Assembly: GCA_022497145.1 (NCBI GenBank)
Contig: MU385856.1
Coordinates: forward strand, 186,001 to 250,000
DNA: 64,000 bases
Reading direction: 5' to 3'
DNA from: Rostrohypoxylon terebratum
Taxonomy: Eukaryota; Ascomycota; Sordariomycetes; Xylariales; Hypoxylaceae
Part shown: positions 34,958 through 46,946 of the stretch, in pieces
How the letters are laid out: every line of letters begins with the position of its first letter
Position numbering within the stretch: position 1 is the first letter of the stretch
Translations under genes and position numbers: made by a program
Notes under the pieces: generated by a model
The model's database searches: none
What the model saw: the letters and a program-made list of their open reading frames with translations, nothing else
Told to the model about the DNA's origin: nothing

Positions 34958-37900
34958 GATGGGCTAGATTCTGTCTTAAATCTTGCAGCGCGATGTCGCC
35001 TTGTGCCTGCAGTAGCCCGCGCTTCCTCGATGGCTCAAGGAGATGAGGTTGTTAAGAGAACATGGAGTTAAGATGTAGTAACGCGACCCGATGATCTGGT
35101 AATGCTGGGAACACCGGCACGTGAAATTATATGGTCCAGACGCTTTCGGCAAATTTTAGTAATTTTCGAAGCTCTAGTTCAAGGAGGCGAGAGACGATAT
35201 TCCAACAAAGAACGTAGAGGCAACGTGTTGATGATAATTATACAAGAATTTAGGATTTAGGGAATCATACCTAAGGTTAGAAGAGAAACGGCCGTAAAGT
35301 CGAAGTTCGCGATGGGAAAGCAGAGATGTTAAGACAGAAGGTTCTATTTAGTCTATTTAGTGTAAACGTCGATCACTAAAAGGTGGCTAACTACCTGCCT
35401 ATGTAACACTGCGGGTAGGCGCAGAGGCTGTTTTCAAGGCTTGTCTGATTGGCTACTTGTCTTATGATGATATGCCAAGCTTTGCCAAGTCCTACTCCGA
35501 CGGGTACCTTGATGGCCAATCTTGCTAAAGCAGTTAGTAACAAACGGAAACTACTCAGACCCAAAGTCCCAAAGTCCCAAAGTCCCATATAAAATCCATG
35601 ACGTCCATCAAGGTCAACAAGGTTATTCCATTCGAATGATTCCATCCCTCTCTCCCCAAACAGACACATATATGAGGCTTTGAGGCTGGAAATCTAGATT
35701 CTCTACTATACTCATCATATTAATTCAAAACATCCGAGTCGGTCGAAGTTTGGTCATGAAATGTTCATGGTTCATGAGTTTGTCGTAAGGCATTCTTCCA
35801 GGAAATTGGCAACAGTATTGTCCTATTTGATGTAGAACCTCATGTTCACCGAAGATGCCGTTCAGCCTTGCACAGACCCTTTAAAAGCAAAGGTTAGCTG
35901 GACAGCATACTCATCCAATGATCTACGCCCTGCATACACATGGGTACTAGGTAGTAAGGGTTGGTCATTAGGGTCCTTTCTAATTTTCCTGAATTCAAAA
36001 TTGACATTTCCAATTTAGTTCCCGCTGTGGACTCTCACCAGAGAAATCGTCGAGGTTCTCTGGATCTGTTCGCGACACCTTTTGCAAGGTTGCATCGATG
36101 TTTTGGCGCTTTGGCCAACTCGAATTTGAATTATCAGATCGAGGTCGAAACCTCTTGATATTTTTGATCGGCTCTTTCGATTTATTGCGATCCTCAAGGT
36201 AAGTTCAAAGGGTTGATTTCGGGTGAGTGCGTCAGCAGTAAATTTAGACTCAAGTCAGCTACTCTGATTAGCGGCAGAGTCAGAGTTAACTCACCGACCT
36301 TTCCCAGAATGCCAGAATGCCCGCCTCAAGTGACTAAGATAGACGTCCCTCATCGCGGCTCGCCAATGTCCACTGATTGGATTAAACTTGTTTTGAGGCT
36401 GCAAAAGTCCAATGGTCAAGACATCGTGGGCTACTGAAGAACCTTGATGGACATATTTGTGACAAACATGTTTCAGGCGGTGTATGTAACCCCCATGACC
36501 TTCTAGTTTGCGGTACTTTATATCAATACGATGACCCACCTAGTGCCTCCCCTTATGATGCGTCAAATGTGTTTGTTCTTTTTCGACGTCGGTACTGCTG
36601 TAAACACCTACTAGGTAAGAATATGTTCTGTAATCTCACAAAGTTTACAAAGTTTGCAAGTTTCGTCGACTCTCATGCGTAAAGCACCCGAGTAAAAATC
36701 AAGCACTGCCCTCATGTTTTCGAGTAAAATACTGCTGTAGAGTAATAGATATCACCATTCTTTAACTACCCCGCTCAAGTCATGGCAGTCTTCATGTGCC
36801 GAACAAGAAAAATCCATAGCTTGCAAAATTTGTTTCGTTTGTTGGCTTCGCCCAGGTTGCAGATTGCATTGCATCCTGTGAGCTGTCGGTTTCAACGCGG
36901 ACAGCCGGATCTAAGTCTGAGCGAGTAGTCTGGTTCTCCCAATTTCTTGAAATTCGAGACATACCGTCAGCGATTGCCTCTGTCCAGCATAATATGTAAT
37001 ACCTTGATAGCTGCGATGACGAATTGACGAACGGATGCCGAAGTAAGGAAAGAGACATCAATTTAAGAATATTGTGACGTCAAGTACTTAGTAGGTTGGA
37101 CGGGTCGTACCTAATTGCTTGGTTGCTTGGTGTTGAAGGTAGCGACTCCCAAGATCTGAGTGTGATTATGTAATGATTGGTTGGACATCGGATTACTAAT
37201 ATCTAGCCCTGGAGTTTTAACTTGAAATTCAACGTTGCCGAAAATTATATTTCCCTCGAAAGATTTTTGTGTCCGTCTTTACCAAAATCCGAAGGCTTCG
37301 GACCTCCGCATCAATCATGTCTTCGAATGCGCTGTGCGACGATGGCATGGATGTGGCCAAATTATGACAAGATGACTTCGTGGCCCTAGGCCTCCGCTAC
37401 CACCTATTGATGCTTATATTTGTATAGAAACTTCAAAGAACTAAAGGTTACCGATTGGCTGGAGCTCGAGTTTATGAAGTAAGACAATCCTGGATTTTTC
37501 GCATTCATTCACTTATACTACTGTCGGTTGCCAGCCACTTTTGCCGATCGTGGCGGTTCGAAGCAAGGGCTGTGGACATCGCTCTTTTCCCACTCAAATG
37601 CCCATCTAGATGAGCGAGAGCGAAGCCGTCTCAGCGGAGCCCTCGGGTTGCGGGGTGCGAACTTCAGCACCCTCTCTACCAAAGTACCTATTTGTTCAGA
37701 TCCAATAGCGCTGATGATTGATGATTTGCTAGAATGATCTAGATGAATGTCAAATCGCAATCATCAATATTCCATACGGTGTGTCAATATTGATACAAGA
37801 AATGGAATTGGGCATTGCTTCAGATATTGTTCAAGAGCGGGTGTTGACAATGCACGCTCGCTATCGCTCTCGCTCCCAGATCGAACAGGGGAAATTTTCC

Positions 37901-38492
37901 ATGGCATGCTAAGCATTGGCAGACGGGAGTTCCAGCGTAGGATCCATGGATAATAGGGCTGATAAGGCGCTACTCCCGTGCCCCCTAGCATGATATCTGG
38001 AGAACCCCAATGAAAATTACTGGAATTTGTTCAGACGCTTGCCATTTATGGATCTATAAACCATTTCTTCTTATTTGATTTGCTTAGATATCCCGTTCAG
38101 CCACTCTTCTATGTAACGGTTCGATGAGATTTAAGTCATTGCCAAGACCGTCTAGTCATCCAAATTTAAACAACGTGCTGCAGGAATGCGGCATGGCACC
38201 ATTGACCCTACAATTCTATGCCAGCTCATTGTGAGAATCAATGGTTAGCCGCGTACGCAAAGATAATCCATGATTCTTGGCATGCTCATGGACGACAGAA
38301 AACGATACAAATAAGAAGCTGACAGAGAGCTTAGATTCTCGGTTCTTAGGATGCCTACAAATCTCTTGGCCTCTTTTATATCACCAATCCGGTTCCCGCT
38401 TGGCAACTTGGCGACTCGGTTTTCTTAATCCTGTAACTGTCCTTCAACGTCCGCCAAGTATCTGAAGCTAAAATCCGATAATCCCGTTGAGA
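34958..38492. other. 3.5-kb gene-poor stretch
   Basis: The largest gap in the window. It begins with the ZIP promoter and ends with the promoter of the plus-strand membrane protein. Between them I find only short frames. Some minus-strand ones (36792-37061, 37518-37760, 37764-37991) have a protein-like composition but no recognised motif and no good splice links. A small tandem of AAGTCCC units lies at about 35566-35587. A decayed element or non-coding RNA gene is possible but not shown. Confidence 0.5.
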
Positions 38493-39770
38493 ATGGAGGC
38501 TCCTGAGTCTCACGAAGTACCGACACAATGCGAGAAGGTCGGCGAGCCGATGCCCGATATCGCGGGTTTTGGAGTGAGTTCACCTTGTTTGACTCAGTCT
38601 TCGAGAATAATCAAATCTTATATTTCTCGATACATTTAGGTCTTGCTAGGTCTCAGCGTACAGGCCTTCATCTCGCTAGCACTGTCTTTCTGGGTGTTTT
38701 TTCTGACAAAGCTCGGTCGACTTGATGCCCAACACCCCGAGGGCACTGTAGAGCATGCGTGTGAAAAGAAACGACTCGGATTCGTATCTGATATTCTTAT
38801 GGTCGGAAACGATTTGCAAATGATTACAGGAGTCGCTCTTATCATCACGGCAATCTCAAGTGCCGGAGAAATCGACCTTTACCATCTTCATCTAGTCTTT
38901 GATACTGTTAGTTTTGTTGGGTAAGACTTTTCACCCCTAACCGCCTCCAACAGTGACTGGTGAACTCGTTTACTTACCTTACTTGAAATATGCAGTATTT
39001 CGAATGCGGCAGCTCTCATTTGCTGGACTATTATGGGAGCAAAGTCGAAGAAGAAGAAGCAGAACAAAGTCATGCCGGCTCACTGGACCGGTCGATTCCG
39101 TGTCTCTTATATGTTCGCAGTCCTATTCCTGGTACTGACCATCTTTCTCGAGATTCGTCTCGATGGGTGGTCACTTACTTCCGAGGAGCTTGGCCGTTGT
39201 TATATAACAACGGGGATTACAAGTCCAAATGCACACCACCCAAACGCTGACAAGGCCTATGTAGCCATCACAGCTATATGGCTTTTACTCGTCATGTTCG
39301 GCACCCTTTTCGCTCCGGCAAGGTTCGCGAAGCCGTTATTGATTCTCAGCTCCCTCCAGTTTCCAGTACACTTGTACATGATGATCAAATTACGGACCGA
39401 AAACCAGGCCTTCCTTGAAGTTGGAGAGAGCGAGAATCACTGGGACTTTGGACAGACAACAGCCGTCATATTGCTCGTTGTCGCTATTACCGAACTAATC
39501 CACCAAGGCGTGCAGTATTTGAAGTTTGAAAATGCCGTGAAGAAGTACGGCCCTGAATACGCGTTGGCCAATAGAGAAGAGGAAGAGTTTGTGGCCGGAG
39601 CATCTTCAATAGTTGAACAAGGTATTAAAGGTCTCAAGGTTGCACACCAGAACCTCAGCAAGCGTAACTTGAATGATACCCGTTTCGACAGAGGTGGCGA
39701 TATTGAACAGCAAGAGGAGAGTTACGAGTTGATCAGGAACGCCGCAGACGGGCAACGAACTAGCCTATAG
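38493..39770 (+). CDS. Multi-pass membrane protein, unknown function
   Basis: Three exons: 38493-38573, 38640-38920 and 38996-39770, giving 378 residues. After an acidic N-terminus (MEAPESHEVPTQCEKVGEP) come about seven hydrophobic segments, including VLLGLSVQAFISLALSFWVFFL, ITGVALIITAISSAG, SNAAALICWTIMG, YMFAVLFLVLTIFLEI, YVAITAIWLLLVMFGTLF, LLILSSLQFPVHLYMMI and TAVILLVVAITELIHQGV. The C-terminal 75 residues are hydrophilic. A basic loop KSKKKKQNK separates helices three and four. I do not recognise a named family. The splice joins keep the helices continuous and the total length in frame. A receptor-like or transporter role is possible but unsupported. Confidence 0.8.
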
Positions 39771-40789
39771 CGGTACGATATCGTCGGGACCATGACCTAG
39801 TCAACAGGCACCAGAGAAGTGCCCCCACGCTGTCAGTCGGGTCTATACGTGGTTTTCAACGCTAGCAATTTGAGAGGAGTTTCGGATTCGGCCGAAGAAA
39901 AAAAAAGTAAATGGAGATTTCAACGTGATTTAATAGAAATGTTGTTCATTCATAGCATGGGTGATCCCATGGCAGTTTTGCTTATACATAGACAGATACC
40001 TTCATAGGACGGACGAACCTATATTATATTCATTTCTTCTCAAGTATCCGGGCGATTTCTCGTTGCAACTATTCGTGTATTTTCCGAGCGACCGGACAAT
40101 CTAAGCCACTTGAGTCATATTACTCGTAATTATCGAGAGGGATCATTTGATTCTTCGACACGCGGATAGAGTCCAGGAAAATAGTTGAGTCTTTTGACGT
40201 CATAGTTCAAGAGTGAGTAACAAGGGGCTTCTGACCGAAGGAAGTAAGGAAGGAAGGGCATGGGTATTTACCTTGCGGGAATCTCAAATAATAAGCCTTC
40301 CCATACATCTTGCCATGTGATAGATACGATAGGGGGAAAGATCTATCTTTGGTCTTAGGGCTGAGAGTGGATGGTCTACAACAATTAAGGTTGTCAAGTG
40401 CCACGAGGACGGGATCGAACTAAAATAAACAGTTGGTCTGTGCACGAAATGTACCTTACAGCATCTCAAGCCCCTAAACCAATTGTAGTTTATCGATAGG
40501 AACGGTAGAAACCCCTCTAACTGCCTCTGTAAAAAAGAAACGCTACATCGCGGCTGAAAATCTCCAAAAATCCCGACCAGATCTTGTTCCGAGACATCTG
40601 CTGCACGCCTCACCACCACGAGGGCGTCCGCAATATACCCCTCGTGAGCCTCATATTGCTCATACATATGCGCCTGACTTCCTCACTGCCATTCTCCCTC
40701 ATTTCCCTCTGACTCTCTCTTATCTCATATAAAACCCGCCAAACGCAGACCGCTCTCGAAGAGAGCCCCCCCCCCCTCTTTAGCCCGCC
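39771..40789. other. Intergenic
   Basis: About 1.0 kb with an A-tract near 39898-39907 and a C-tract just before the nuclease start (about 40767-40777). A minus-strand frame at 40284-40667 has no recognisable motif and is not called. Confidence 0.6.
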
Positions 40790-41842
40790 ATGTCCAAAAC
40801 TACTTTCGCAGTCATAGCAGCGGCAAGCGCAGGTGCCGGTGCCGCATTAACAACCGCGATGTACTCACTAAGGTCTTCGTCCGAGCGAAAACTCGACGCC
40901 CCAACGATATCTACATCTTCATCAACTCTCTCGACAGTGGGATCGTCAGCCCCGATCCCGATACCAGCGAAGGATACATTCATACCCCCGAACCAACTAG
41001 GAGGCCCGTACTCGAGCTCCGCACCCGCGTCCCTAGGCCCCGTCGACCCGTCAGGTCTCTTCGAATATGGATTCCCGGGCCCCATATCCGACGTCGCGAC
41101 GCGATCCGCGCTAATATCCTCCTTCGACCGACGTCTACGGAACCCCCACTGGGTCGTCGAGCACATAACGCCCGCGTCGGTGGCGCAGCGCGGCGGCGAC
41201 CGCAAGCACAGCGTGTTCCTCGAAGACGAAGGCGTCCCCGAGAAGTTCCGCGCGAAGCTGAAGGACTACTTCCGATCGGGCTATGACCGCGGTCACCAAG
41301 TACCGGCGGCGGACGCGCGGTGGAGCCAGACCGCGATGGACGAGACGTTCTTCCTGACGAACATGTGCCCGCAGGTCGGCGAGGGCTTCAACCGGGACTA
41401 CTGGGCGCACTTTGAGGACTTCTGCCGCAACCTCACCGGTCGGTATCCCAGCGTGCGCATCGTGACGGGGCCCCTATACCTCCCGAAGCGCGACCCGAGC
41501 GACAACAAGTGGTACGTACGGTACGAGGTCATCGGCAACCCGCCGAACGTGGCCGTGCCGACGCACTTCTACAAGGTGATCTTCGCGGAGGACGGTGCCG
41601 TGGGCGGTAACGTCGCGATCGGCGCCTTCGTGCTGCCGAACGCCCCGATTCCGAACGAGAAACCGATCACCGACTTCGAGGTCCCCGTCGAAGCCGTCGA
41701 GCGCGCGAGCGGTCTCGAGTTCGCTACGAAGCTGCCCGCTCAGCGCCGCAAGAGGCTTTGCGCCGACACGACGTGCGCGCTGGTCATCAAGGAGTACGCC
41801 GAGAGGCAGAAGGTGTTCGCGAAGCCCAATGCGAAGCGGTAG
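40790..41842 (+). CDS. NUC1: Mitochondrial EndoG/Nuc1-type nuclease
   Basis: A single exon of 350 residues. The N-terminus has an Ala-rich hydrophobic segment (TFAVIAAASAGAGAALTTAMY) suited to inner-membrane anchoring, then a Ser/Pro linker. The catalytic domain begins FEYGFPGPISDVATRSALISSFDRRLRNPHWVVEHI. The motif DRGHQVPAAD has the catalytic His169 (DRGH at residues 166-169), and the magnesium-binding Asn lies in FFLTNMCPQVGEGFNRDYW. These are all hallmarks of the beta-beta-alpha-metal DNA/RNA non-specific endonucleases. Nuc1 degrades mitochondrial and nuclear nucleic acids and takes part in recombination and cell death. The gene is clearly GC-rich in its 3' two-thirds compared with its neighbours. 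The active site appears intact. Confidence 0.95.
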   Translation: MSKTTFAVIAAASAGAGAALTTAMYSLRSSSERKLDAPTISTSSSTLSTVGSSAPIPIPAKDTFIPPNQLGGPYSSSAPASLGPVDPSGLFEYGFPGPISDVATRSALISSFDRRLRNPHWVVEHITPASVAQRGGDRKHSVFLEDEGVPEKFRAKLKDYFRSGYDRGHQVPAADARWSQTAMDETFFLTNMCPQVGEGFNRDYWAHFEDFCRNLTGRYPSVRIVTGPLYLPKRDPSDNKWYVRYEVIGNPPNVAVPTHFYKVIFAEDGAVGGNVAIGAFVLPNAPIPNEKPITDFEVPVEAVERASGLEFATKLPAQRRKRLCADTTCALVIKEYAERQKVFAKPNAKR

Positions 41843-43119
41843 ACGTCTTATCTTCGCCTACCTACTTATTTACCTATTCCCCATGGCACTTGAGTAGCTA
41901 GCACGACATGTTCATCATAATTATCATGCCAAACCTACGAGATCTCGCATGTTGAATCGATCGAGACCTATGATGTACGCTAGCTGGATAATTAAATAAG
42001 AAAAAAAAATCAAATATGTTTAACTGGGATACACAATACGGACTCGTTTTATACGCGGCTTTTTTTTTTTTTTTGCATACTATGTTTCCTCGCGGGGACA
42101 CGGCGAATCTTGTGGCGTTTTGATTTCGATATCCGACAACTAATTTCTCTTTGCACATATTACATATCTACCCATTTACCCCTGTCATCTATCTTCTCAT
42201 CTACATAACCCACACATCTACACCAAGCTTGTTTAAGAAATCATGTATTAGTATCTGTCATTATTACTAGCATATTGGCATACGGTAGCTAGGATGGGCT
42301 ACGGAAAGGAATCTACGGATAGCATTAGCTTAGGTAGCATAGCATAGCATAACACATCTATAATATTTAGGTACCCTCAAACCATCAATCTACTCATATG
42401 CGTGTTCTAGCCTACACTTTAGTCTTAATAGAGTCACAAGAATAACCATTTTGGATAATATCATAAGCAAAGTTTATTGCTATCTAATTGTAGACAGCCA
42501 CAGACAGGCTATTCCCGACAGCGCCTTCAACGCCGTTTCTGTGTAATATGACAATGATGCGTGGGTATCTGCTCTCCTGACCAAAGAGTATTGTCCATCC
42601 TCATCGTCCGTCGTTCTGCCTGTCCGGGATATAGAACAATTTACAATTCCATATACCATTCCTTACTCCTTCATTGTAGTGAAAATTGCTCACTAAATGA
42701 ACATCAACCACTTGAGGCCAAAATTTTAAGAATGATCACTCAGGCTGACTGTACCAATCGACTGGTACATCCAACCTGTGACGCTCCCCAGAGGGACTTA
42801 TTACCCAACCTAACTTAGGCAAGGGGTCGGGTCTCCTCAAACATACAACTCGATGACGATCGCTGATTCGTCTTCCATTAGCGATGGCGCGGGCTAGTTC
42901 GCTGAAACCAGGGATTTCCGCACAACTGAGACCACCAGGATCCCTCTGTTTCATAGGGGCCGAGGGGCGTTCTGCTGTACATAGATCAGGAATATCTGTA
43001 CGTCTAACGTGCTTTGTATCTGCTGAGTGCTCCGAATCTGTTCTGCGATGAATTTGGGTAGGTGGCGATTGCATGTCTGCGCAATTGCGTGGCAAAGGGG
43101 GGGAAGGGCTCGAAGGGCA
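41843..43119. other. Intergenic between convergent genes
   Basis: 3' flanks of NUC1 and PFS2, with A/T homopolymer tracts near 42000-42075. A stretch around 42330-42354 repeats the word AGCAT. No gene seen. Confidence 0.6.
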
Positions 43120-45196
43120 CTAGCGCACCCGAGTGTAATTACCCCTCTTCTGCTCCATCCGCAAACTTTCCTCCTGGCTGGGAAGAGGCGCACGTCTCCG
43201 GCCGTTATTGCTGCCGTCCGCCTGCATGTCGACGCCACCTGACGCAAAGACGGGCGGCGGCGGTGGTATGAATCCCGCGGGAGCCGCGAAATTAGGAGGC
43301 GGGATAAAGCCGGGTGGCAACATGCCCGGAGGCGGAGGAGGGGGTAGACCGGCCTTTTGCATGAGTTCTGCGATCTTAGCAAAGTCGGCCGGATTAGTAG
43401 GGTCTAAACCACCAGGTAGCGGAAGCGGCGGAGCCCCAGCTGCGCCAGGGATCGGGAAAGGAAGAGGTGGGGCTGTAACCGACGTAGGAGCAGAACTAAC
43501 TCCGGGGATAGGAGGTGGCGGGGGAATTCCGTTGATAGGCAAGGAGAGGCCGGGAAGACCCGGAAATGCAGATATGGGCTGCTTAAGCGGCATTTTCTGA
43601 TCGACCAGGCCTTCCTCCTCGTCTGCAAGCTCCTGTGCTTCCTCTTCTTGGCGCCGATTGCGATTATTGCGTCGATCCCAAGTTCCTTGAGCTTCGGCAG
43701 CCGCTTCACCAATGTGGTATCTATCCTGAAAGATGTCCGTCTCACCAGGTCTTCCGCGGGACCAAAATCTCGTAATACGGTCATTCGAGCCTGATGCCAA
43801 GATGTGGCCAAGTGGATGCCAATCGAGGGACCAGATCGCAAAATCGTGGGCGAAGGGGATTTTATGCGTCGGATATATGGACTGCGCTGGCGCTGTCAAC
43901 GGATCCGGACTTTCATAGACAGCAGTGCTAATGGCCTGGCCAGCAGGCGTATTAGGTTCGTCTAACAGGTAATGGAACAAAGATCCCTCACTACCTCCGG
44001 TGCTCAAAAGATTTGGGTGGATCGGATGCCATGCAATAGTCGAAATATCCTTTTCGTGGCCTCGGAGGAGGCATATGTCTCGCATCATTCGTATATCGAA
44101 GATTCTTGCGGTCTGATCTCGTGCCGAAGTCGCAAGGCAGTGGCCCATGACACGCTCAAACAAGGTTTTCGTGATGGTGTTTTTGTGGCCGTGAAGGGTA
44201 GTCAGGCATCGCTGAGTTCGAGGATCCCAGAGTTTGACAAGATGATCTTTGGATCCCGAGACTATCAATCCTTTTGTAGGGTGCCAATCACAACTCTTTG
44301 CATCCCAGCCATGGCCTTGTAATGTCGATTCAGAAACACCCCCGGAAAAATCAAATATCTTCAGCGTCGAGTCGTCTGATGCTGTAACAAACTTAGAGTC
44401 GTTAGGGCTGAATGCGAGATCTCGGATAGGATCAGTGTGACCTTGGATCACTTGAAGATTGTTGAAATTTGGTTGCCAATATTTGATGATGCCATCGTGA
44501 TCAGCTGAAATCAACCAATCATCGCTATGGGAGTATGCTAAGGCTCGGATGGCAACATCGTGGGCTTGCATAATGGTTTCAAAGTTGAATCCTGTACCAT
44601 TCCATAGCGTAAATTCACCGCTGCTTGACGCGGTAAGAAGTCGGCGCCCCTCGGGAGTCCATCGTACAACATTCACTGGGTGCTTGATCTTGTTGAGAGA
44701 TGAATGGAGATGCTTGGTAGGAACAGAGTCGGCCGGATTAGTAACTCTTGCCAAGGGTGGTAGCATCTAACCATGGGTTAATAATTCCCAGTTCAAAATC
44801 TTAGGACACGGGACCTACGTCAACGATGTAGCTAGCACTGGGACGTTCAGCTTCGCCCTTGAAGCCTCCCTTAAAGCGCGGCTCGCGATTGCGCATCCAG
44901 TGCGCAAGGGTAGAGCCATAATCAGTCACGGGACCTATAAGAAAAGATTAGTACATGAAGATGTACACGGAGAATGAGTGAGGTTATCGAAGAAATGTGA
45001 AATAGATGCATTGAAATGATTATATGAACGCGACAACAAACCGCGATCACGGGACATTCAAGCAAGAACCCCCAATACTATAGAATTGCAAATGAATAGA
45101 CTGTGATATGAGATACTCACGTCTGCCTCTAGCTCGTACAAAGCCACCATCATGTCCACCCTGGGCGGCTTGATCGCCGCGTGGCTCGAAGGACAT
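43120..45196 (-). CDS. PFS2: Polyadenylation factor subunit 2 (WD40)
   Basis: Three exons: 45196-45121, 44934-44819 and 44766-43120, giving 612 residues. The N-terminus [14 protein letters not shown] and then [24 protein letters not shown] is the Pfs2-specific leader. Seven WD40 blades can be traced by their ends: EFTLWN, IIKYWQ, TLKIFD, LVKLWD, TARIFD, SLFHYL and ITRFWS. The C-terminus carries a Pro/Gly-rich tail ([24 protein letters not shown]) as in filamentous fungal orthologues. Pfs2 is a scaffold of the cleavage and polyadenylation factor, contacting Ysh1 and others at mRNA 3' ends. The start and both small exons were chosen because they restore the conserved leader and frame. Confidence 0.95.
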
Positions 45197-46946
45197 GTCG
45201 ATATGTTTAGCGCGATCGCATAAAAGGGTTTGATGACGAATAGAGTTGGTTTCACCGTGTAGAATGGAATTTTAATTAAAGTTAGGTAAGAAAAGGTGAT
45301 ATTGTTTGGTCGAATTGTAGGTGATTGGGTGAGTGTGGATTGAGAAAGGCTGCGAACGCGAAGTAAATCGACGTCTGCAAATAATTAAGGTAAGGTTATG
45401 TAGATTCCCTGCAAGAAGCTTAGCTCCAAGGTTGCTTGCTGCCAGGTGCTACTGTGTCTGCTATGTATTGTACCTATGTACTTACAATACAGTCCACATG
45501 TGCACCTACCAATCACTGGAAGGCTGCGGCTGAAGCTGAGTTGAGCCACACGGTCCACGTTGAGCTGGCAGAAAACAGCCACCGTTTGATCTTAATTGGT
45601 ACCCGCGGGGTATCCGTAAGTTGTAACAATGCATTTTTACTGTGCACCTTCCGAGGTACATTCTCAGGTACCTAGCTCTACACTAGCTACGATGGCGCTT
45701 TCCGATTCTTCCCAACCTTGCAAGTTCAAGTTCCTCTTTTTTTTTTAATCTTCCGTCCGGACCCATCCCGTTGTCATTCGATCGGAACGAACTTCTCGTG
45801 GCCAAGCGTCTTTTCACATGTCAATTGACGTTGCATCAATGTTGCTGCTCGCCTCTCGGTCGATTATTTTTTTTTCTTCATCCAAATGTTCCACGTCCCA
45901 CTTAACCTATTGTACCTGGGTCCTAGGACTCTAGGTGGTTGCCTCTCATCAGTTGTACGGACTGAAAGATGATCCAGTTCTATTGAATTCCTAAGTTTTG
46001 CTCTCATTATAGTCAACATCAAGGCCAAAAGTGATAAGGTACTATCTGTGAAGCTCACCTACGTACAAAAAGGCATAAAAGAGAAGATTCAAGATGATCG
46101 AGCCTAGATAGTAGCCGCGTCTTTGGACCCACTATTCAACAGCTCTTCGGACTTCCAATGCGACAGAGGGGAAGGAGCTTCCATTGTCCCCACCTCTCAA
46201 TCAACAGGCAGACAGGGTACCTAGTATGGAATAATGGCGATACTTATTACTACAGTTTTTATCTACGAGGATTCAATTAGGGTTAAGGTTAAGCCAAGGG
46301 AGAACCCGAGGTTTACAGTTTGCGTTTGTTACCAAGATCAACTTTTCTACGTCTAATCGAATCTGAAACTCTTTTACAAATTCCTCTGTCTTACTACATG
46401 TCACCAGTGGTCACCAGTGGTCTTCAGTGGTCTTCAGTGGTCGTACCTAGCATCCCAATTGATTCAATCGACAACAGTCAAGCCTCCACACCATTCACCA
46501 TTCACCAATCACCTACACCCGTATAGGGGCACGGAGAATGCAGTACCCTATCTCGGATATCTAGGATGTGTGTATGAGAGCGTGTTTGTTATCTGCTCAC
46601 AGTATAACCATTGATATATGTAAGTATTACTATTCTTCATCTCCTTGTCCAATCCAATCGCAATACAAGCATCAATCCGATCTACCTATGTCTTAGCTAT
46701 TCTCTAGCTTTGGCCGCTGAGGGATTGCGCCTCTTTCAGGGTGGCGTTGCGAGATCAAGGTCGGAAAGAAGTTATTTTTGTGGAACTTTCGCTAATAGTT
46801 GTACTTGCATAGTTATTTGTCTCTCGATATATATTCCTAGTTCTGCTTCGACGCCCCTTTCTTCCCCTTGAATATTTCCGTGTAAATCATATTCATCGAT
46901 TTGCATTGCCGACCCCGTAACGAGCATTCGATCTTGTAACCTCGCG
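45197..46946. other. Intergenic, divergent promoters
   Basis: 1.75 kb between PFS2 and the DGAT1-type gene. It contains a 10-bp tandem repeat (46401-46442), a CCTAGG-like word at 45914-45927 and T-tracts near 45737-45749 and 45866-45875. No gene recognised. Confidence 0.6.
46401..46442. repeat. Four-copy 10-bp tandem repeat
   Basis: Units read TCACCAGTGG twice and then TCTTCAGTGG twice, differing at two positions, followed by a partial unit. A local minisatellite in the leader of the DGAT1-type gene. Confidence 0.85.

Noticed and set aside
36792..37991. Three neighbouring minus-strand frames in the 35-38.5 kb gap as one gene
   Set aside because: Junctions with good donor, branch and acceptor could not be found and no known domain appears; kept only as a finding to check.
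40378..40430. Possible tRNA (GGGATCGAACT resembles a B box)
   Set aside because: The T-loop is one base short and no cloverleaf arms or A box could be paired.
40284..40667. A 127-residue minus-strand open frame upstream of NUC1
   Set aside because: No recognisable motif, no splice partners, and it lies in what should be the nuclease promoter.
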